A DNA stretch of 64,000 nt. Source: Rhizobium sp. 007. GTDB lineage: Bacteria > Pseudomonadota > Alphaproteobacteria > Rhizobiales > Rhizobiaceae. The stretch covers positions 124,001-188,000 of the forward strand of contig NZ_CP064189.1 in assembly GCF_015353075.1 (NCBI RefSeq), given 5' to 3'. Below are positions 14,401-25,733 of this stretch, one piece after another (positions within the stretch are counted from its first letter, which is position 1; every line of letters starts with the position of its first letter). The position numbers were made by a program, and so were the translations under genes. The notes below the pieces were generated by a model. It saw only the letters and a program-made list of their open reading frames with translations, had not been told where the DNA came from and did no database searches.

Positions 14401-17400
14401 CGTTCGGCTATGCCACGGCGCTGTTCGATGAAGCGACGATCGAGCGGCAGCGTGGTTATCTGCTGGCGCTGCTGCGGGCGATGGTTGCCGATGCCGGGCA
14501 GCCGGTCGGCCGCATCGACATTCTTCCGGCCGAGGAGCGGACCTACCTGCTGGAGGATCTGAACCGGACGGACGCGGCCTATCCGTCGGAGCGGTGCGTC
14601 CACGAACTGTTCGAGGCGCAGGTGCAGCGTGCGCCGGATGCCGTGGCGGTGGTTCATGAGGACGAGACGCTGAGCTATGGGGAACTGAATGCCCGTGCCA
14701 ACCGCCTTGCCCATCATCTGATCGCCCTCGGGGTCAAGCCCGGTGATAGCCTTGCAACAATGCTGGACCGCTCCGTCTCTCTTGTGGTGGCGCAGCTGGC
14801 GATCTTGAAGGCTGGGGGAGTGTATGTGCCGATCGATCGCGCTCTTCCATCTGCGCGACAAGAATGGCTGATTGCCGATTGTGCTGCACGCTTGGTGCTT
14901 AGCGAGAGTGACGATGGGGATTTGGTCGAGGCGACGATCCCTGTTTTGCCCATTGAGCCGCTCATGGTTGGAACCGGGGCCAGTGCCGATCTTGGCATCG
15001 CATTGAGCGCCGACGCTGCCGCTTACGTGATGTACACGTCTGGCTCAACTGGCCTTCCGAAGGGAGTTGTTGTGCCTCATCGTGCCGTCAACCGGCTCGT
15101 GATCAGCAATGGATATGCGAAGATCGATGCCGGAGATCGTGTGGCATGGGCGGGTAATCCTGCCTTTGATGCCAGCACATTTGAAGTCTGGGCGCCGCTG
15201 CTTAACGGTGGTTGCATTGTTGCAATGGATTCCAGCACAGTCTTAGATGCAGCAAGCTTTTCCAAAGCGCTCGAACGTCAGAAAGTGACATCCCTGTTTC
15301 TAACAACGGCGTTATTCAACGAGTATACGTCATCGATTGCCCCAACGTTAGCACAGCTTAAATACCTCCTGTGTGGAGGCGAGCGGAATGCCTCCCCCGC
15401 CTTCCTAAAGTTGCTGAGAGAACAAGGTCCTGTACGTCTCATTCACTGCTATGGTCCGACTGAAACGACGACCTTTGCGGCTACCTACACTGTGCGTCCG
15501 ATTCAGGGGGGAGTTCTCAGTGTCCCGATCGGCCGTCCGATAGCGAACACGCGGGTGTATCTGCTGGACGGTCATGGTGGGCCTGTGCCGTTCGGGGCGG
15601 TGGGCGAGCTTTATATCGGCGGGGCGGGGGTGGCGCGTGGCTACCTCAACCGTCCCGATCTGACGGCGGAGCGGTTCCTGGCCGATCCGTTCAGCGATGA
15701 GGCAGGCGCCCGGATGTACCGGACCGGCGATCTGGCGCGGTATCTGCCGGACGGCAATCTGGAGTTTCTGGGCCGCAACGACGACCAGGTGAAGATCCGC
15801 GGCTTCCGCATCGAGCCGGGCGAGATCGCCGCGCGGCTCTGCGAGCATGAACGGGTGCGCGATGCGGCGGTGGTGGCGCACGAGGATGGCGCCGGCGACA
15901 AGCGCCTGGTCGCTTATGTGGTGGCGGGATCGACGGACGGGTCGGACGAAGCCGATGGCGCCGGGCTTGCTGCGTCGTTGCGGGCGCATCTGGGCGGGCG
16001 GCTGCCGGACTACATGGTGCCGTCGGCGTTCGTGCGGCTCGAGGCGCTGCCGTTGACGGCGAACGGCAAGCTCGACCGCAAGGGGCTGCCGGCGCCGGCC
16101 GACGACGCCTATGCGCGCCGCAGCTATGAGGCGCCGCAGGGCGGGATCGAGACGGCGCTGGCCGGGATCTGGGCCGAGCTCCTCGGTGTCGAGCGGGTCG
16201 GACGCCACGACCACTTCTTCGAACTCGGCGGCCACTCGCTCCTGGCGGTTCAATTGATGGAGCGGCTGCGGCGGCTGTCGCTGGGGGTGGAGGTGCGCAC
16301 CCTGTTCGCCAGGCCGGTGCTGGCCGATCTCGCCGCCAGCCTGGGCAGCCATCACGAGGTGGCGGTGCCTGCCAACCTGATCACCGAGGAGAGTACGGCG
16401 ATTACGCCGCAGATGCTGCCGCTCATCGCGCTGACCCAGGAGGAGATCGACCGGATCGTCGCCACGGTTCCCGGCGGCGTCGGCAACATCCAGGACATTT
16501 ATGGCCTGTCGCCGCTGCAGGACGGCATCCTGTTCCATCATCTGCTGGCCAGCCGGGGCGATCCATATCTGCTGGTCTCGCAGATGGCGTTCGCCGACCG
16601 GGGTCTGCTGGAGCGCTATCTAGCGGCGGTTCAGCAAGTCGTGGATCGGCACGACATCCTGCGCACCGCCTTTGTCTGGGAGGGGCTGTCGAGCCCGGCC
16701 CAGGTGGTCTGGCGGAAAGCGCCGCTGCAGGTGAGCGAGGTCGAGCTGGATGACTGTGACGGTTCCGGCGCCGAGGAGCTCCGGCGCCGGTTTGATCCAC
16801 GCCGGCAGCGCATCGACCTTGGCCGGGCGCCGCTGTTGCGGTTTGTGATCGCGCGCGAGCCGGGCAGCGGGCGCTGGCTGCTGCTGGAGCTGCAGCATCA
16901 TCTGATCGGGGATCACACGACGCTGGAAGTGATGCATGCCGAGGTGCGGGCCGTGCTCGACGGGCGTGCGCATGAGCTGGCAGCGCCGCAGCCGTTCCGC
17001 AATCTGGTGGCGCAGGCGCGGCTGGGGGTTGATGCCAAGGCGCATGAAGAGTTCTTCCAGGAACAGTTGGCCGACATCGACGAGCCGACCATGCCGTTTG
17101 GGCTGAGCGAGGTCTATGGTGATGGCATCGGGTCTCACGAGGCGCGGCGGATGCTGCCGCAGGCGCTCAACGATCGGCTGCGGCAACAAGCGCGGCGGCT
17201 CGGGGTAAGCCTGGCGAGCCTTTGCCATCTGGCCTGGGGGCAGGTGGTGGCGCGTGCAAGCGGCCGTGAGCAGGTGGTGTTCGGCACGGTGCTGTTCGGC
17301 CGCATGCATGCGGGTGCGGGCGCCGACCGGGCGCTGGGCCTGTTCATCAACACCCTGCCTGTGCGGCTCGACCTCGACGGGACCGGGGTCGAGGCGAGCG

Positions 17401-19691
17401 TGCGGACCACCCATGCGCGGCTTTCCGAGCTGCTGGCGCACGAGCATGCCTCGCTGGCGCTGGCGCAACGCTGCAGCGGGGTGGCGGCGCCGGCGCCGCT
17501 GTTCAGCGCGCTGTTGAACTACCGTCACAACACGCCGGCGCTCGCCTGCGAAGCGGATGATCTCCTGTCCGGCATGGAATGGCTGGGCGGCGAGGAGCGC
17601 ACCAACTATCCGCTGACCCTGTCGGTGGAGGATTTTGGCGAGGCGCTCGGCCTGACGGCGCAGGTGGCGGAGCCCGTGTCTGCGGATCGGGTCTGCGGCT
17701 ACATGCAGCAGGTGCTCGAGCAATTGGCCGAGGCGCTGGAGCATGCCCCCAATAGGCCGGTGCGCGAGCTCGACATCCTGCCGGCCGCCGAACGCAGCTA
17801 TCTGCTGGAGGATCTGAACCGGACGGCGGCGGATTATCCGTGGGAGCGGTGCATCCACGAGCTGTTCGAAGCGCAGGTCCGGCGCGCACCCGAAGCCGTC
17901 GCCCTCGTCCATGAGGAGGAGCGCCTAAGCTATGGCGAGCTCAACGCCCAGGCCAACCGGCTGGCCCATCATCTGATCGGGCTCGGGGTCAGGCCGGACC
18001 AGCCGGTGGCGATCTGCCTGGAGCGCAGCCCGGCGATGGTGGTGGGACTTTTGGCGATCCTCAAGGCCGGCGGCGCCTATCTGCCGCTCGACCCGGCCTA
18101 TCCGTCGGCGCGGCTGCGGCAGGTTGTCGACGATGCCGCACCGCACCTGCTGCTTTGCGATGCGGCCGGCCGCGCCGCACTCGGCCCCGAGGCGCTCGCC
18201 GATCTGACGGTGGTCGATCTGGAGACGGCGACCCCGGCCTGGGCCGAACTGCCGGCCTCGAACCCGGACCCGCGCGCCCTTGGCCTGACCGCGTGCCATC
18301 TCGCCTACATCATCTACACCTCCGGCTCCACAGGGACCCCAAAGGGCGTCATGGTCGAGCATCACAGCCTGGTCAATCTGGGGTTGGCTCAGATCGGGCT
18401 TTTTGGCGTCTGTTCAAATAGCCGTGTCGTGCAGTTCGCCTCCTTCGGTTTTGATGCAAGTGCTTGGGAGCTTGTCATGGCGTTTGGCTCAGGCGCCGCA
18501 TTGCACTTGCCTGCGGACGAGCTCCGCCAGGCGAGTAACAAGCTATCGGATTACCTGCGAAGCGAAGCCATAACCCATGCGACGTTACCTCCAGCCTTGC
18601 TTCAGGCAAGCAGGGATCCGGGATGTTTGGCATCGCAAGTTCTCATTCTTGCTGGCGAACTGCCGAAAGCAGAACTCGTCCGAAGTCTGGCGGCATCTAT
18701 CGTCAACGCTTATGGCCCGACCGAAGCAACAGTCTGCGCGACGGTTTGGAGTTGTCCCGATGATTTTGATGGGTCAGTCGTCCCGATCGGCCGTCCGATA
18801 TCGAACACGCGGGTGTATCTGCTGGACGGTCATGGTGGGCCTGTGCCGTTCGGGGCGGTGGGCGAGCTTTATATCGGCGGGGCGGGGGTGGCGCGTGGCT
18901 ACCTCAACCGTCCCGATCTGACGGCGGAGCGGTTCCTGGCCGATCCGTTCAGCGATGAGGCAGGCGCCCGGATGTACCGGACCGGCGATCTGGCGCGGTA
19001 TCTGCCGGACGGCAATCTGGAATTCCTGGGCCGCAACGACGACCAGGTGAAGATCCGCGGCTTCCGCATCGAGCCGGGCGAGATCGCCGCGCGGCTCTGC
19101 GAGCATGAACGGGTGCGCGAGGCGGTGGTGGTGGCGCGCCAGGACCGCGCCGGCGACAAGCACCTTGTCGCCTATGTCGTGTGTGGACCCGAGGCCGGAT
19201 CGGACGACGAGGATGGAAGCGGGCTGGCCGTCGCCTTGCGGGCGCATCTGGGCGGGCGGCTGCCGGACTACATGGTGCCGTCGGCGTTCGTGCGGCTATC
19301 GGCGCTGCCGTTGACGGCGAACGGCAAGCTCGACCGCAAGGGGCTGCCGGCGCCGGCCGACGACGCCTATGCGCGCCGCAGCTATGAGGCGCCGCAGGGC
19401 GGGATCGAGACGGCGCTGGCCGAGATCTGGGCGGAGCTCCTCGGGGTCGAGCGGGTCGGACGCCACGACCACTTCTTCGAGCTCGGCGGCCATTCCTTGC
19501 TGGCGGTGCAGCTCTTGAGCCGGCTGTCACAGGCTGTTGGTGTGGAACTGCCGCTGACGAGGCTGTTTGCCACGCCGGTGCTTTCCGATCTGGCAGAAAG
19601 CATCGTCGAGGTGTTGAGCCGCGCCGGTCCGCAAGAGCTGACGGCGATTGTGGCCGTGTCACGTCATGAGCCGCTTGTGCTGTCGTTTGCG
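349..19691 (+). repeat. Three tandem ~6.45-kb bimodular NRPS units (C-A-T-E/C-A-T)
   Basis: The codons for [10 protein letters not shown] recur at 349, 6792, 13239 and 19692, spaced 6443, 6447 and 6453 bp. The E/C start ([13 protein letters not shown]) recurs at about 3598, 10035 and 16491. Long stretches between these anchors are identical or nearly so at DNA level, including silent positions. The array is therefore three direct copies of a bimodule followed by a fourth, terminal C-A-T-TE. Recent tandem duplication or ongoing gene conversion is inferred from the silent-site identity. Confidence 0.9.
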
Positions 19692-22600
19692 CAGCAGCGG
19701 CTATGGTTTTTGGCGCAGCTGGACGAGGGCAGCACCAACTATCACATTCCGCTGGCCTTGCGGCTGCGTGGTAGGCTCGACCGCACCGTCTGGCAGCGCA
19801 GCCTTGACCGTTTGTTTGCCCGTCATGAGGCGCTGCGCAGTGTCTTTGTCGCACCGCAGGGCAAGCCCCGGGTTGAGGTTCTGCCGCCGGATGCGGGGCT
19901 GCCGGTGACAGTGCACGATCTGCACGGGCTGCCGGATGCGGATGCCGTGCTTTCCGAGCTGTGCGACGAAGAGATGCACTCGCCGTTCGACCTGGCGCGC
20001 GGGCCGCTGATCCGCGGCCGGCTGATCCGGCTGGCGGAGGACGAACACGTCTTCCTGCTGACCCAGCATCATATCGTCTCCGACGGCTGGTCGATGGGCG
20101 TGCTGGTGCGGGAGCTCAGTCAGCTTTACCGGGCGTTCGAGGCTGGAGAGGACGATCCCTTGCCGCCGCTGGCGATCCAGTATCCGGATTATGCCGCCTG
20201 GCAACGCCAATGGCTGTCGGGGGAACGGCTGCAGAGCCAGGCGCAGTATTGGCGCAACGCCTTGGCAAACGCTCCGGCCCGTCTTGCCTTGCCGACGGAC
20301 CGTGCGCGTCCGGCCCAGCAGTCGTTTGCCGGGGCCAGTGTGCCTGTTGTCATCGATCAGGACCTGACGCGGGGGCTGAAGCGGCTAAGCCGGCAGCATG
20401 GCACGACCTTGTTCATGACGGTGCTGGCGGCCTGGGCGGCGGTGCTGTCGCGTCTGTCGGGGCAGGACGACATTGTGATCGGTGTGCCGACCGCCAATCG
20501 TGGCCGGCGCGAGATCGAAGAATTGATTGGCTTCTTCGTCAACACCCTGGCGCTTCGGGTCGACCTGTCGGGCGAGCCTGATGTGTCGCAGCTTCTGGAA
20601 CGGACGCGGCGCACGGCCCTGGCTGCGCAGGAGCATCAGGACCTGCCGTTCGAGCAGGTGGTGGAGATCGTCAAGCCGCCCCGGCATCTCGATCACACGC
20701 CGCTGTTCCAGGTGATGTTGGCCTGGCAGAACAACACCGTCGGGTCGTTCGACCTTGCCGGGCTGAGCGTGGAGGCGGCCGGGGAGGGGCTCGATCAGGT
20801 CAAGTTCGATCTGGAGCTGAGCCTTGGCGAGCATGGCGAGGAGATCGCCGGAACGTTCGGCTATGCCACGGCGCTGTTCGATCAAGCGACCATCGAGCGG
20901 CAGCGTGGTTATCTGCTGGCGTTGCTGCGGGCGATGGCTGCCGATGCAGGGCAGCCGGTCGGTCGCATCGAGCTGCTGTCATCCGACGAGCGGACCTATC
21001 TGCTGGAGGAGCTGAACCGGACGGAAGCGGCCTATCCGTCGGAGCGGTGCATCCATGAACTGTTCGAAGCACAGGTGCAGCGTGCGCCGGAGGCGGTGGC
21101 GGTGGTCCATGAGGACGAGCGTCTGAGCTATGGCGAGCTCAATCAGCGCGCCAACCGGCTGGCGCATCATCTGATCGGGCTCGGGGTCAGGCCGGACCAG
21201 CCGGTGGCGATCTGCCTGGAGCGCAGCCCGGCGATGGTGGTGGGGCTGCTGGCGATCCTCAAGGCGGGCGGCGCCTATGTTCCGCTGGACCCGGCCTATC
21301 CGTGCGCGCGGCTGCGGCAGGTGCTCGAGGATGCCGCACCGCACCTGCTGCTTTGCGATGCCGTCGGACGCGCAGCACTCGGCCCGGAGGCGACGGCCGA
21401 TCTGACGGTGGTCGATCTGGAGACGGCGCCCCCGGCCTGGGCCGAACTGCTGGCCTCGAACCCGGACCCGAGCGCCCTTGGCCTGACCTCACGCCATCTC
21501 GCCTATGTCATCTACACCTCAGGCTCAACCGGAACCCCAAAGGGCGTCATGGTCGAGCATCGGGGGTTGGTCAATCTGGGGTTGGCTCAGATCGGGCTTT
21601 TTGGCGCTTCTTCCAAAAGCCGTGTCGTGCAGTTCGCCTCCTTCGGTTTTGATGCAAGTGCTTGGGAGCTTGTCATGGCGTTTGGCTCAGGCGCCGCATT
21701 GCACTTGCCTGCGGACGAGCTCCGCCACGCGAGTAACAAGCTATCGGATTACCTGCGAAGCGAATCCATCACCCATGCGACGTTACCTCCAGCCTTGCTT
21801 CAGGCAAGCAGGGATCCGGGATGTTTGGCATCGCAAGTTCTCATTCTTGCTGGCGAACTGCCGAAAGCAGAACTCGTCCGAAGTCTGGCCCCGGCATCTA
21901 TCGTCAACGCTTATGGCCCGACCGAAGCAACAGTCTGCGCGACGGTTTGGAGTTGTCCCGATGATTTTGATGGGTCAGTCGTCCCGATCGGCCGTCCGAT
22001 ATCGAACACGCGGGTGTACCTGCTGGACGCTCATGGCCAGCCGGTTCCGTTCGGGGCGGTGGGCGAGCTTTACATCGGCGGGGCGGGAGTGGCGCGCGGC
22101 TATCTCAACCGGCCGGAGCTGACGGCCGAGCGGTTCATCGCCAGTCCCTTTGTGGCGGGCGATCGGCTGTACCGGACCGGCGACCTGGGGCGGTATCTGC
22201 CGGACGGCAATCTGGAGTTTCTCGGCCGCAACGACGACCAGGTGAAGATCCGCGGCTTCCGCATCGAGCCGGGCGAGATCGCCGCCCGGCTTTGCGAGCA
22301 CGCCCGGGTGCGCGAGGCGGCGGTGGTGGCGCGCCAGGACCGCGCCGGCGACAAGCACCTTGTCGCCTATGTCGTGTGTGGACCCGAGGCCGGATCGGAC
22401 GACGAGGATGGAAGCGGGCTGGCCGTCGCCTTGCGGGCGCATCTGGGCGGGCGGCTGCCGGACTACATGGTGCCGTCGGCGTTCGTGCGGCTATCGGCGC
22501 TGCCGTTGACGCCGAACGGCAAGCTCGACCGCAAGGGGCTGCCGGCGCCGGCCGACGACGCCTATGCGCGCCGCAGCTATGAGGCGCCGCAGGGCGGGAT

Positions 22601-23666
22601 CGAGACGGCGCTGGCCGAGATCTGGGCGGAGCTCCTCGGGGTCGAGCGGGTCGGACGCCACGACCACTTCTTCGAGCTCGGCGGACATTCCTTGCTGGCG
22701 ATGCAGCTGCTCAGCCGAGCATCAGATCTTGGGCTGAAGTTCAGCACCGCCGACCTCTTCCAAGCCCCTGTTCTGACGGACTTTGCATCGAAGATTGACT
22801 TGGAACCACAGCTCAGCAATCCAGGAGTGATATCCGTTCAAGCAACCGGCTCGCAGCCGCCGCTGTTCTTTGTTCCCACAGGTTTGGGCGATTGTTCCTA
22901 TGTCCCCAGTTTGGTAAAGGAAATGGACGTAGACTGTCCCGTCTATGCTTTGCCATGGCCGTCTTTCGATGAAGTTCGTCCACCAACCCTTGAGGCGATA
23001 GCCGCGGAGATCATCGTGGCGATCAGAGAGATTCAGCCGCGGGGTCCATATCGCTTGGCTGGATACTCATCAGGCGGAATATTGGCTTACGCAATCGCAC
23101 AGCGCTTGCTGAGTCTCGATGACGCTGTGTCGTTCATCGCTCTCATCGATGTTACGCTACCTGCAAATCCATCAAGCATATCGCCCACCCAAATGATACG
23201 AGAAGTAGTACTGGATTCTTTTGAATCCTTGGATGATGAGAGCTTCGAAGTGTTGGAACGCTTTACTGGACAAAGTTCGATCGCACAGCTGCTTGAAAAG
23301 GCACAGCAAATCGGGGCGATACCTCTGGATCGTGATCTCCAAAACGTTGTTCTGATGTATGAAAAAAGCGCGCAATTTCATGCGGCGCTACAGTCGTATC
23401 GGGTTCCGTCGCTGCCAATTGAGGTACATCAGTTTTATGCCACTGAGCCTCTCATCAGTCGTCGGGTACCACCTGATGAAGCCTCAATAGGTCCAGAGGC
23501 AAGCTCACCCATGCGCGGTTGGGACCGGGTTCTAGGTGCGGCGGCCATTCATGCTGTGCCGATCCCAGGTAGGCACGAAACATTGATGAGCGTTCCACAA
23601 AACCGCGTAGTTCTGGCACGCTCCATATCACGAGCCTTAGGTGGTGTGGACTCTAGGCGCACCTGA
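2322..23666 (+). CDS. Giant multimodular NRPS, seven condensation/adenylation modules with terminal thioesterase
   Basis: Continues the preceding entry; the true junction is near 2406, and the ATG at 2322 is internal. Approximate domains: A1 to 3190, T1 (Ser 3344), E/C2 3595-4880, A2 4945-6430, T2 (Ser 6593), C3 6770-8090, A3 8125-9620, T3, E/C4 10030-11330, A4 11380-12880, T4, C5 13220-14530, A5 14580-16090, T5, E/C6 16470-17780, A6 17830-19330, T6, C7 19670-20990, A7 21030-22530, T7, TE 22840-23640 (GYSSG). The E/C domains carry [10 protein letters not shown], which fits the dual epimerization/condensation motif HH[I/L]xxxxGD; C3, C5 and C7 are LCL-like. Aligned to PheA, pocket residues read DAWTIAAVCK for A4, A6 and A7 (phenylalanine), DLYNNALTYK for A2 and A3 (perhaps alanine-like, weak), and DAFFLGCTFK for A1 and A5 (perhaps branched aliphatic, weak). 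The product is a thioesterase-released, Phe-rich peptide made in the cytoplasm. Confidence 0.96.
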   Translation: MHCCNGFQHSLRCSKLFQSARTSESDIPFLTTALFNEYTSSIAPTLAQLKYLLCGGERNASPAFLKLLREQGPVRLIHCYGPTETTTFAATYTVRPIQGGVLSVPIGRPIANTRVYLLDGHGGPVPFGAVGELYIGGAGVARGYLNRPDLTAERFLADPFSDEAGARMYRTGDLARYLPDGNLEFLGRNDDQVKIRGFRIEPGEIAARLCEHERVRDAAVVAHEDGAGDKRLVAYVVAGSTDGSDEADGAGLAASLRAHLGGRLPDYMVPSAFVRLEALPLTANGKLDRKGLPAPADDAYARRSYEAPQGGIETALAEIWAELLGVERIGRHDHFFELGGHSLLAVQLMERLRRLSLGVEVRTLFARPVLADLAASLGSHHEVAVPANPITEESTAITPQMLPLIALAQEEIDRIVATVPGGVGNIQDIYGLSPLQDGILFHHLLASRGDPYLLVSQMAFAERGLLDRYLGAVQQVVDRHDILRTAFVWEGLSSPAQVVWRRAPLQVSEVELDDCDGSGADELRRRFDPRRQRIDLGRAPLLRFVIAREPGSGRWLLLELQHHLIGDHTTLEVMHAEVRVVLDGRAHELAAPQPFRNLVAQARLGVDAKAHEEFFQEQLADIDEPTMPFGLSEVYGDGRGSREARRMLPQALNDRLRQQARRLGVSLASLCHLAWGQVVARASGREQVVFGTVLFGRMHAGAGADRALGLFINTLPVRLDLDGTGVEASVRTTHARLSELLAHEHASLALAQRCSGVAAPAPLFSALLNYRHNTPALACEADDVLSGMEWLGGEERTNYPLTLSVEDFGEALGLTAQVVEPVSADRVCGYMQQVLEQLAEALEHAPNRPVRELDILPGAERSYLLEELNRTAAAYPSERCIHELFEQQVQKAPEAVAVVHDDERLSYGELNAQANRLAHHLIGLGVRPDQPVAICLERSPAMVVGLLAILKAGGAYLPLDPAYPSARLRQVLGDAAPHLLLCDAVGRAALGPEALAAVSVVDVDAAIPAWADAPSSDPDPQALGLTAHHLAYVIYTSGSTGTPKGVMIEHASTVNLLLWNSCAFAGSEIGRMLFSTSINFDLSVYECFVPLSQGSRLYLVGNALDLAQTSLDVSMINTVPSVITSLLDRKTVPLSASIINLAGERLKPELIERIFGESRVQKICNLYAPSETTTYSTWICMPRGEAVVETIGRPISNTRVYLLDAHGQPVPFGAEGELYIGGAGVARGYLNRPDLTAERFIASPFVEGDRLYRTGDLARYLPDGNLEFLGRNDDQVKIRGFRIEPGEIAARLCEHAWVREAVVVARQDRAGDKHLVAYVVCGPEAGSDDEDGSGLAVALRAHLGGRLPDYMVPSAFVRLSALPLTANGKLDRKGLPAPADDAYARRSYEAPQGGIETALAEIWAELLGVERVGRHDHFFELGGHSLLAVQLLSRLSQAVGVELPLTRLFATPVLSDLAESIVEVLSRAGPQELTAIVAVSRHEPLVLSFAQQRLWFLAQLDEGSTNYHIPLALRLRGRLDRTVWQRSLDRLFARHEALRSVFVAPQGKPRVEVLPPDAGLPVTVHDLHGLPDADAVLSELCDEEMHSPFDLARGPLIRGRLIRLAEDEHVFLLTQHHIVSDGWSMGVLVRELSQLYRAFEAGEDDPLPPLAIQYPDYAAWQRQWLSGERLQSQAQYWRNALANAPARLALPTDRARPAQQSFAGASVPVVIDQDLTRGLKRLSRQHGTTLFMTVLAAWAAVLSRLSGQDDIVIGVPTANRGRREIEELIGFFVNTLALRVDLSGEPDVSQLLERTRRTALAAQEHQDLPFEQVVEIVKPPRHLDHTPLFQVMLAWQNNTVGSLDLPGLRVEAAGEGLDQVKFDLELSLGEHGEEIAGTFGYATALFDEATIERQRGYLLALLRAMVADAGQPVGRIDILPAEERTYLLEDLNRTAAAYPSERCIHELFEAQVQKAPEAVAVVHEDERLSYGELNARANRLAHHLIGLGVRPDQPVAICLERSPSMVVGLLAILKAGGAYLPLDPAYPSARLRQVLEDAAPHLLLCDAAGRAALGPEATADLTVVDLETAPPAWAELLASNPDPSALGLTSRHLAYVIYTSGSTGTPKGVMIEHASTVNLLHWSSGVFAESEISRTLFSTSISFDLSVYECFVPLSQGGTLYLVEDALALAQTPLDVSLINTVPSAIAALVDQQAVPASTSVINLAGERLKADLIERVFESSGVEKICNLYAPSETTTYSTWICMPRGEAVVETIGRPIANTRVYLLDGHGAPVPFGAAGELYIGGAGVARGYLNRPDLTAERFIASPFVDGDRLYRTGDLGRYLPDGNLEFLGRNDDQVKIRGFRIEPGEIAARLCEHARVREAVVVARQDRAGDKHLVAYVVCGPEAGSDDEDGSGLAVALRAHLGGRLPDYMVPSAFVRLEALPLTANGKLDRKGLPAPADDAYARRSYEAPQGGIETALAGIWAELLGLERVGRHDHFFELGGHSLLAVQLMERLRRLSLGVEVRTLFARPVLADLAASLGSHHEVAVPANLITEESTAITPQMLPLIDLTQEEIDRIVATVPGGVGNIQDIYGLSPLQDGILFHHLLASRGDPYLLVSQMAFAERGLLDRYLGAVQQVVDRHDILRTAFVWEGLSSPAQVVWRRAPLQVSEVELDDCDGSGADELRRRFDPRRQRIDLGRAPLLRFVIAREPGSGRWLLLELQHHLIGDHTTLEVMHAEVRAVLDGRAHELAAPQPFRNLVAQARLGVDAKAHEEFFQEQLADIDEPTMPFGLSEVYGDGRGSREARRMLPQALNDRLRQQARRLGVSLASLCHLAWGQVVARASGREQVVFGTVLFGRMHAGAGADRALGLFINTLPVRLDLDGTGVEASVRTTHARLSELLAHEHASLALAQRCSGVAAPAPLFSALLNYRHNTPALACEADDVLSGMEWLGGEERTNYPLTLSVEDFGEALGLTAQVVEPVSADRVCGYMQQVLEHLADALEHAPNRPVRELDILPAAERTYLLEDLNRTAADYPWERCIHELFEAQVRRAPEAVALVHEEERLSYGELNAQANRLAHHLIGLGVRPDQPVAICLERSPAMVVGLLAILKAGGAYLPLDPAYPSARLRQVLGDAAPHLLLCDAAGRAALGPEALADLTVVDLETATPAWAELPASNPDPRALGLTACHLAYIIYTSGSTGTPKGVMVEHHSLVNLGLAQIGLFGVCSNSRVVQFASFGFDASAWELVMAFGSGAALHLPADELRQASNKLSDYLRSEAITHATLPPALLQASRDPGCLASQVLILAGELPKAELVRSLAASIVNAYGPTEATVCATVWSCPDDFDGSVVPIGRPISNTRVYLLDGHGGPVPFGAVGELYIGGAGVARGYLNRPDLTAERFLADPFSDEAGARMYRTGDLARYLPDGNLEFLGRNDDQVKIRGFRIEPGEIAARLCEHAWVREAVVVARQDRAGDKHLVAYVVCGPEAGSDDEDGSGLAVALRAHLGGRLPDYMVPSAFVRLSALPLTANGKLDRKGLPAPADDAYARRSYEAPQGGIETALAEIWAELLGVERVGRHDHFFELGGHSLLAVQLLSRLSQAVGVELPLTRLFATPVLSDLAESIVEVLSRAGPQELPAIVAVSRHEPLVLSFAQQRLWFLAQLDEGSTNYHIPLALRLRGRLDRTVWQRSLDRLFARHEALRSVFVAPQGKPRVEVLPPDAGLPVTVHDLHGLPDADAVLSELCDEEMHSPFDLARGPLIRGRLIRLAEDEHVFLLTQHHIVSDGWSMGVLVRELSQLYRAFEAGEDDPLPPLAIQYPDYAAWQRQWLSGERLQSQAQYWRNALANAPARLALPTDRARPAQQSFAGASVPVVIDQDLTRGLKRLSRQHGTTLFMTVLAAWAAVLSRLSGQDDIVIGVPTANRGRREIEELIGFFVNTLALRVDLSGEPDVSQLLERTRRTALAAQEHQDLPFEQVVEIVKPPRHLDHTPLFQVMLAWQNNTVGSLDLPGLRVEAAGEGLDQVKFDLELSLGEHGEEIAGTFGYATALFDEATIERQRGYLLALLRAMVADAGQPVGRIDILPAEERTYLLEDLNRTDAAYPSERCVHELFEAQVQRAPDAVAVVHEDETLSYGELNARANRLAHHLIALGVKPGDSLATMLDRSVSLVVAQLAILKAGGVYVPIDRALPSARQEWLIADCAARLVLSESDDGDLVEATIPVLPIEPLMVGTGASADLGIALSADAAAYVMYTSGSTGLPKGVVVPHRAVNRLVISNGYAKIDAGDRVAWAGNPAFDASTFEVWAPLLNGGCIVAMDSSTVLDAASFSKALERQKVTSLFLTTALFNEYTSSIAPTLAQLKYLLCGGERNASPAFLKLLREQGPVRLIHCYGPTETTTFAATYTVRPIQGGVLSVPIGRPIANTRVYLLDGHGGPVPFGAVGELYIGGAGVARGYLNRPDLTAERFLADPFSDEAGARMYRTGDLARYLPDGNLEFLGRNDDQVKIRGFRIEPGEIAARLCEHERVRDAAVVAHEDGAGDKRLVAYVVAGSTDGSDEADGAGLAASLRAHLGGRLPDYMVPSAFVRLEALPLTANGKLDRKGLPAPADDAYARRSYEAPQGGIETALAGIWAELLGVERVGRHDHFFELGGHSLLAVQLMERLRRLSLGVEVRTLFARPVLADLAASLGSHHEVAVPANLITEESTAITPQMLPLIALTQEEIDRIVATVPGGVGNIQDIYGLSPLQDGILFHHLLASRGDPYLLVSQMAFADRGLLERYLAAVQQVVDRHDILRTAFVWEGLSSPAQVVWRKAPLQVSEVELDDCDGSGAEELRRRFDPRRQRIDLGRAPLLRFVIAREPGSGRWLLLELQHHLIGDHTTLEVMHAEVRAVLDGRAHELAAPQPFRNLVAQARLGVDAKAHEEFFQEQLADIDEPTMPFGLSEVYGDGIGSHEARRMLPQALNDRLRQQARRLGVSLASLCHLAWGQVVARASGREQVVFGTVLFGRMHAGAGADRALGLFINTLPVRLDLDGTGVEASVRTTHARLSELLAHEHASLALAQRCSGVAAPAPLFSALLNYRHNTPALACEADDLLSGMEWLGGEERTNYPLTLSVEDFGEALGLTAQVAEPVSADRVCGYMQQVLEQLAEALEHAPNRPVRELDILPAAERSYLLEDLNRTAADYPWERCIHELFEAQVRRAPEAVALVHEEERLSYGELNAQANRLAHHLIGLGVRPDQPVAICLERSPAMVVGLLAILKAGGAYLPLDPAYPSARLRQVVDDAAPHLLLCDAAGRAALGPEALADLTVVDLETATPAWAELPASNPDPRALGLTACHLAYIIYTSGSTGTPKGVMVEHHSLVNLGLAQIGLFGVCSNSRVVQFASFGFDASAWELVMAFGSGAALHLPADELRQASNKLSDYLRSEAITHATLPPALLQASRDPGCLASQVLILAGELPKAELVRSLAASIVNAYGPTEATVCATVWSCPDDFDGSVVPIGRPISNTRVYLLDGHGGPVPFGAVGELYIGGAGVARGYLNRPDLTAERFLADPFSDEAGARMYRTGDLARYLPDGNLEFLGRNDDQVKIRGFRIEPGEIAARLCEHERVREAVVVARQDRAGDKHLVAYVVCGPEAGSDDEDGSGLAVALRAHLGGRLPDYMVPSAFVRLSALPLTANGKLDRKGLPAPADDAYARRSYEAPQGGIETALAEIWAELLGVERVGRHDHFFELGGHSLLAVQLLSRLSQAVGVELPLTRLFATPVLSDLAESIVEVLSRAGPQELTAIVAVSRHEPLVLSFAQQRLWFLAQLDEGSTNYHIPLALRLRGRLDRTVWQRSLDRLFARHEALRSVFVAPQGKPRVEVLPPDAGLPVTVHDLHGLPDADAVLSELCDEEMHSPFDLARGPLIRGRLIRLAEDEHVFLLTQHHIVSDGWSMGVLVRELSQLYRAFEAGEDDPLPPLAIQYPDYAAWQRQWLSGERLQSQAQYWRNALANAPARLALPTDRARPAQQSFAGASVPVVIDQDLTRGLKRLSRQHGTTLFMTVLAAWAAVLSRLSGQDDIVIGVPTANRGRREIEELIGFFVNTLALRVDLSGEPDVSQLLERTRRTALAAQEHQDLPFEQVVEIVKPPRHLDHTPLFQVMLAWQNNTVGSFDLAGLSVEAAGEGLDQVKFDLELSLGEHGEEIAGTFGYATALFDQATIERQRGYLLALLRAMAADAGQPVGRIELLSSDERTYLLEELNRTEAAYPSERCIHELFEAQVQRAPEAVAVVHEDERLSYGELNQRANRLAHHLIGLGVRPDQPVAICLERSPAMVVGLLAILKAGGAYVPLDPAYPCARLRQVLEDAAPHLLLCDAVGRAALGPEATADLTVVDLETAPPAWAELLASNPDPSALGLTSRHLAYVIYTSGSTGTPKGVMVEHRGLVNLGLAQIGLFGASSKSRVVQFASFGFDASAWELVMAFGSGAALHLPADELRHASNKLSDYLRSESITHATLPPALLQASRDPGCLASQVLILAGELPKAELVRSLAPASIVNAYGPTEATVCATVWSCPDDFDGSVVPIGRPISNTRVYLLDAHGQPVPFGAVGELYIGGAGVARGYLNRPELTAERFIASPFVAGDRLYRTGDLGRYLPDGNLEFLGRNDDQVKIRGFRIEPGEIAARLCEHARVREAAVVARQDRAGDKHLVAYVVCGPEAGSDDEDGSGLAVALRAHLGGRLPDYMVPSAFVRLSALPLTPNGKLDRKGLPAPADDAYARRSYEAPQGGIETALAEIWAELLGVERVGRHDHFFELGGHSLLAMQLLSRASDLGLKFSTADLFQAPVLTDFASKIDLEPQLSNPGVISVQATGSQPPLFFVPTGLGDCSYVPSLVKEMDVDCPVYALPWPSFDEVRPPTLEAIAAEIIVAIREIQPRGPYRLAGYSSGGILAYAIAQRLLSLDDAVSFIALIDVTLPANPSSISPTQMIREVVLDSFESLDDESFEVLERFTGQSSIAQLLEKAQQIGAIPLDRDLQNVVLMYEKSAQFHAALQSYRVPSLPIEVHQFYATEPLISRRVPPDEASIGPEASSPMRGWDRVLGAAAIHAVPIPGRHETLMSVPQNRVVLARSISRALGGVDSRRT

Positions 23667-23699
23667 TGCCACTCAGATCTCGGAGTCGATGGCATCTTT
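23665..23699 (+). terminator. Hairpin after the NRPS stop codon
   Basis: GATGCC (23665-23670) pairs with GGCATC (23691-23696), with an inner ACTC/GAGT pairing, followed by only three T. It overlaps the NRPS stop codon. It could act as an intrinsic terminator, but the T tract is short. Confidence 0.35.
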
Positions 23700-23917
23700 G
23701 TCGGTTGGCACTTAAACGTAAGAATGCGGCTGTTTAGATCTCATTTGGCAGATAATTTGAGATTCGCGGCGAAGAAAATCTCAAATTAAGTGCAACTGCG
23801 AAGACGTCCGCGTCTGACGTGCGGAGGCCAGATGTCATTGAAAGTGCAGCCAAGTGCGCCATCAGCCTCGTCGGGAAATGGATATCTCATTGCAAAAACG
23901 CCGTCGATTTCGTCGAC
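23699..23917 (+). repeat. 219-bp direct repeat, copy 1 (IS-end-like)
   Basis: Matches 32806-33024 over 219 bp in the same orientation with one difference seen (TTTAGATC versus TTTACATC). It contains GGCACTTAA near its left edge and an internal TCTCAAATTAAGTGC. That last motif occurs again at about 23977-23991 in a CTCAAATTAAGTGCC context, so 23699-24001 may be an internally deleted IS with ends of the GGCACTTAA type. No open reading frame of note lies in it. It is followed by about 270 bp of gene-free DNA before the phosphoesterase gene. Confidence 0.85.
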
Positions 23918-24272
23918 GACTGGTTCTCATATTAAATGCTAAAATCCGCACGAATATCTCACATTAACTGCCTCGTCTCAAATTAAGTGCCGCGCTATCA
24001 TATTGAAACTATTGAAGTGAGAGTCTTACGATTGGTTGCAAAACGACATGAATCTCGTTCGGCTTCGGTTCAGCTGCTTCGAGGTCGAGAGAAAGCGAGA
24101 GCAAGCTAAGGTGCAACATCGGCGGGGCAATCCGGTGCGTAAGCCCCCCTGGCCAATCGAGAGTATTGCTTTGCAACAAGATGAGTTTGAAAGGAATATA
24201 CATGTTGTAATTGCAGTGGAGCGCTATACCGTCATCTAGGCGAGTCTTCACGCCGCTCATTTGGGGAGGAAC

Positions 24273-25733
24273 ATGTTTTCAATTCTGCATATTTCCGACC
24301 TTCACCAGAACCTGCAAGACGAAATCCCTCCGGATTGGCTACTGGATACGCTGGACAATGACTTCAAGCGGTATGCGCGCACCGAGCCGCCGCATATCCC
24401 TTTCCCTGACCTTTGCGTCGTCAGCGGCGATCTGGTCTATGGCGTGGGACCCGGTGCTGCAAACGCGGCCGATGAACTCGAACGCCAGTACGAACAGGCG
24501 CATGAGTTTCTCGTCGGACTGTGTAATCGCTTCTTCGAGGGCAAGCGTGATCGCGTCGTGCTTCTGCCCGGAAATCATGATGTCGACTATTCGGCCATGA
24601 TTCAGTCGGGAAGCTATCTGGCAATACCCAAGTCGGCGAAGGACAAGGGTGCTCTCGTCAACGAACTGTTTTCAGCCAACTCGGCGTTGCGATGGTCATG
24701 GTCGAAACTGCAGTTTTTTCGCGTTGACGACCAAAAACTCTACAATAGTCGGCTCCGCCAATTCGCGCGCATGTATGAGCGCTTCTACAAGGGGGAGCGC
24801 ACTTATTCCCTCGACCCGTCCCAACAATTCGACGTCTTCGATTTTCCCGACCTGAGCTTTTGCCTTCTGGCACTCAATAGCTGTCATAGAAACGACCCGA
24901 TGAACCGCGTCGGCACGATTCAACCGGCCGCACTTGCCGCAGCCTGCCGAGCGCTTCGAAGCCCATCCCGCGCCGGATGGTGCCTTGGAGCGAGCTGGCA
25001 TCACGATATTGCGGGCGGAGCCGGCCACGAAGATTTCCTCGACGCCGGCTTCATCCAATTGCTCATCGATGCTGGAGTCACCATTGGGTTCCACGGCCAC
25101 CGCCACCGATCGGACTGCTTCGAACAAAAGAACAGGCTTGGCGACGATCCCCGAAAGATGACGATCGTCGCTGCAGGTACGCTGTGCGCCGGTCCAACCA
25201 ATCTCAGTCCGGGCATACCGCGAGGCTACAATGTCGTGGAGGTCGACCACGACCGATTGGCTGGACGCGTTCACATGCGACAGATGGTCAATCAACTGCA
25301 AAACCTTCCGACCTGGGGGCCGGGCCAGTTCATCGATACCGGTAAATCCTACATGGATTTCGATCTAAGCCCACCGATCCAACGGCGATCGCCTTCTCTC
25401 GACCTGCAGCTCGTCCTCGAACGCGTATCGGACCTTTTTGGCCAGAAGAAATGGCAGGAAGTGATCGAGGCATTAGATGGTGCAACGGAAGATCCGCTGG
25501 CGCGCCGGTTTTTCGTTGAAGCCTTGGCCGAGCTCGGCGACAACTCGCACACCATGCACGGCTTGAGCAATCCGCAGAATCTTGTTGAGGCGGTCATCCT
25601 TGGAACAGCAATCATTGAAAGCGGCGAGGCGAGTGACGCTCGTCGCTTTCTTGAGCTTGACATCGTCATGAGCGAGACGGATGCGAGCTTGCAGGAAATC
25701 AAAACCCGTTTGAAGAGGAAGATCGCGAAATGA
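24273..25733 (+). CDS. Calcineurin-like metallophosphoesterase with C-terminal helical extension
   Basis: Predicted 486 aa. The start is ATG 24273 because GGGGAGGA lies just upstream; a TTG at 24261 is in frame. The metal-binding motifs of the calcineurin-like family are all present in order: D9-x-H11 (ISDLH), G52-D53, G100-N-H-D103, a WHHD around residue 250 and GHRH about 25 residues later. The last 110 or so residues, after a short linker, form a charged, helix-rich segment (LERVSDLFGQKKWQEVIEALDG) that could be TPR-like. The protein probably hydrolyses a phosphoester or nucleotide, substrate unknown. Its stop overlaps the start of the next gene (ATGA), so the two are translationally coupled and probably form a pair. 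No signal peptide is visible; a cytoplasmic location is inferred. Confidence 0.88.
   Translation: MFSILHISDLHQNLQDEIPPDWLLDTLDNDFKRYARTEPPHIPFPDLCVVSGDLVYGVGPGAANAADELERQYEQAHEFLVGLCNRFFEGKRDRVVLLPGNHDVDYSAMIQSGSYLAIPKSAKDKGALVNELFSANSALRWSWSKLQFFRVDDQKLYNSRLRQFARMYERFYKGERTYSLDPSQQFDVFDFPDLSFCLLALNSCHRNDPMNRVGTIQPAALAAACRALRSPSRAGWCLGASWHHDIAGGAGHEDFLDAGFIQLLIDAGVTIGFHGHRHRSDCFEQKNRLGDDPRKMTIVAAGTLCAGPTNLSPGIPRGYNVVEVDHDRLAGRVHMRQMVNQLQNLPTWGPGQFIDTGKSYMDFDLSPPIQRRSPSLDLQLVLERVSDLFGQKKWQEVIEALDGATEDPLARRFFVEALAELGDNSHTMHGLSNPQNLVEAVILGTAIIESGEASDARRFLELDIVMSETDASLQEIKTRLKRKIAK

Noticed and set aside
24036..24239. 67-codon plus-strand frame upstream of the phosphoesterase
   Set aside because: No ribosome binding site, no recognisable similarity, and it lies beside an IS-like remnant.
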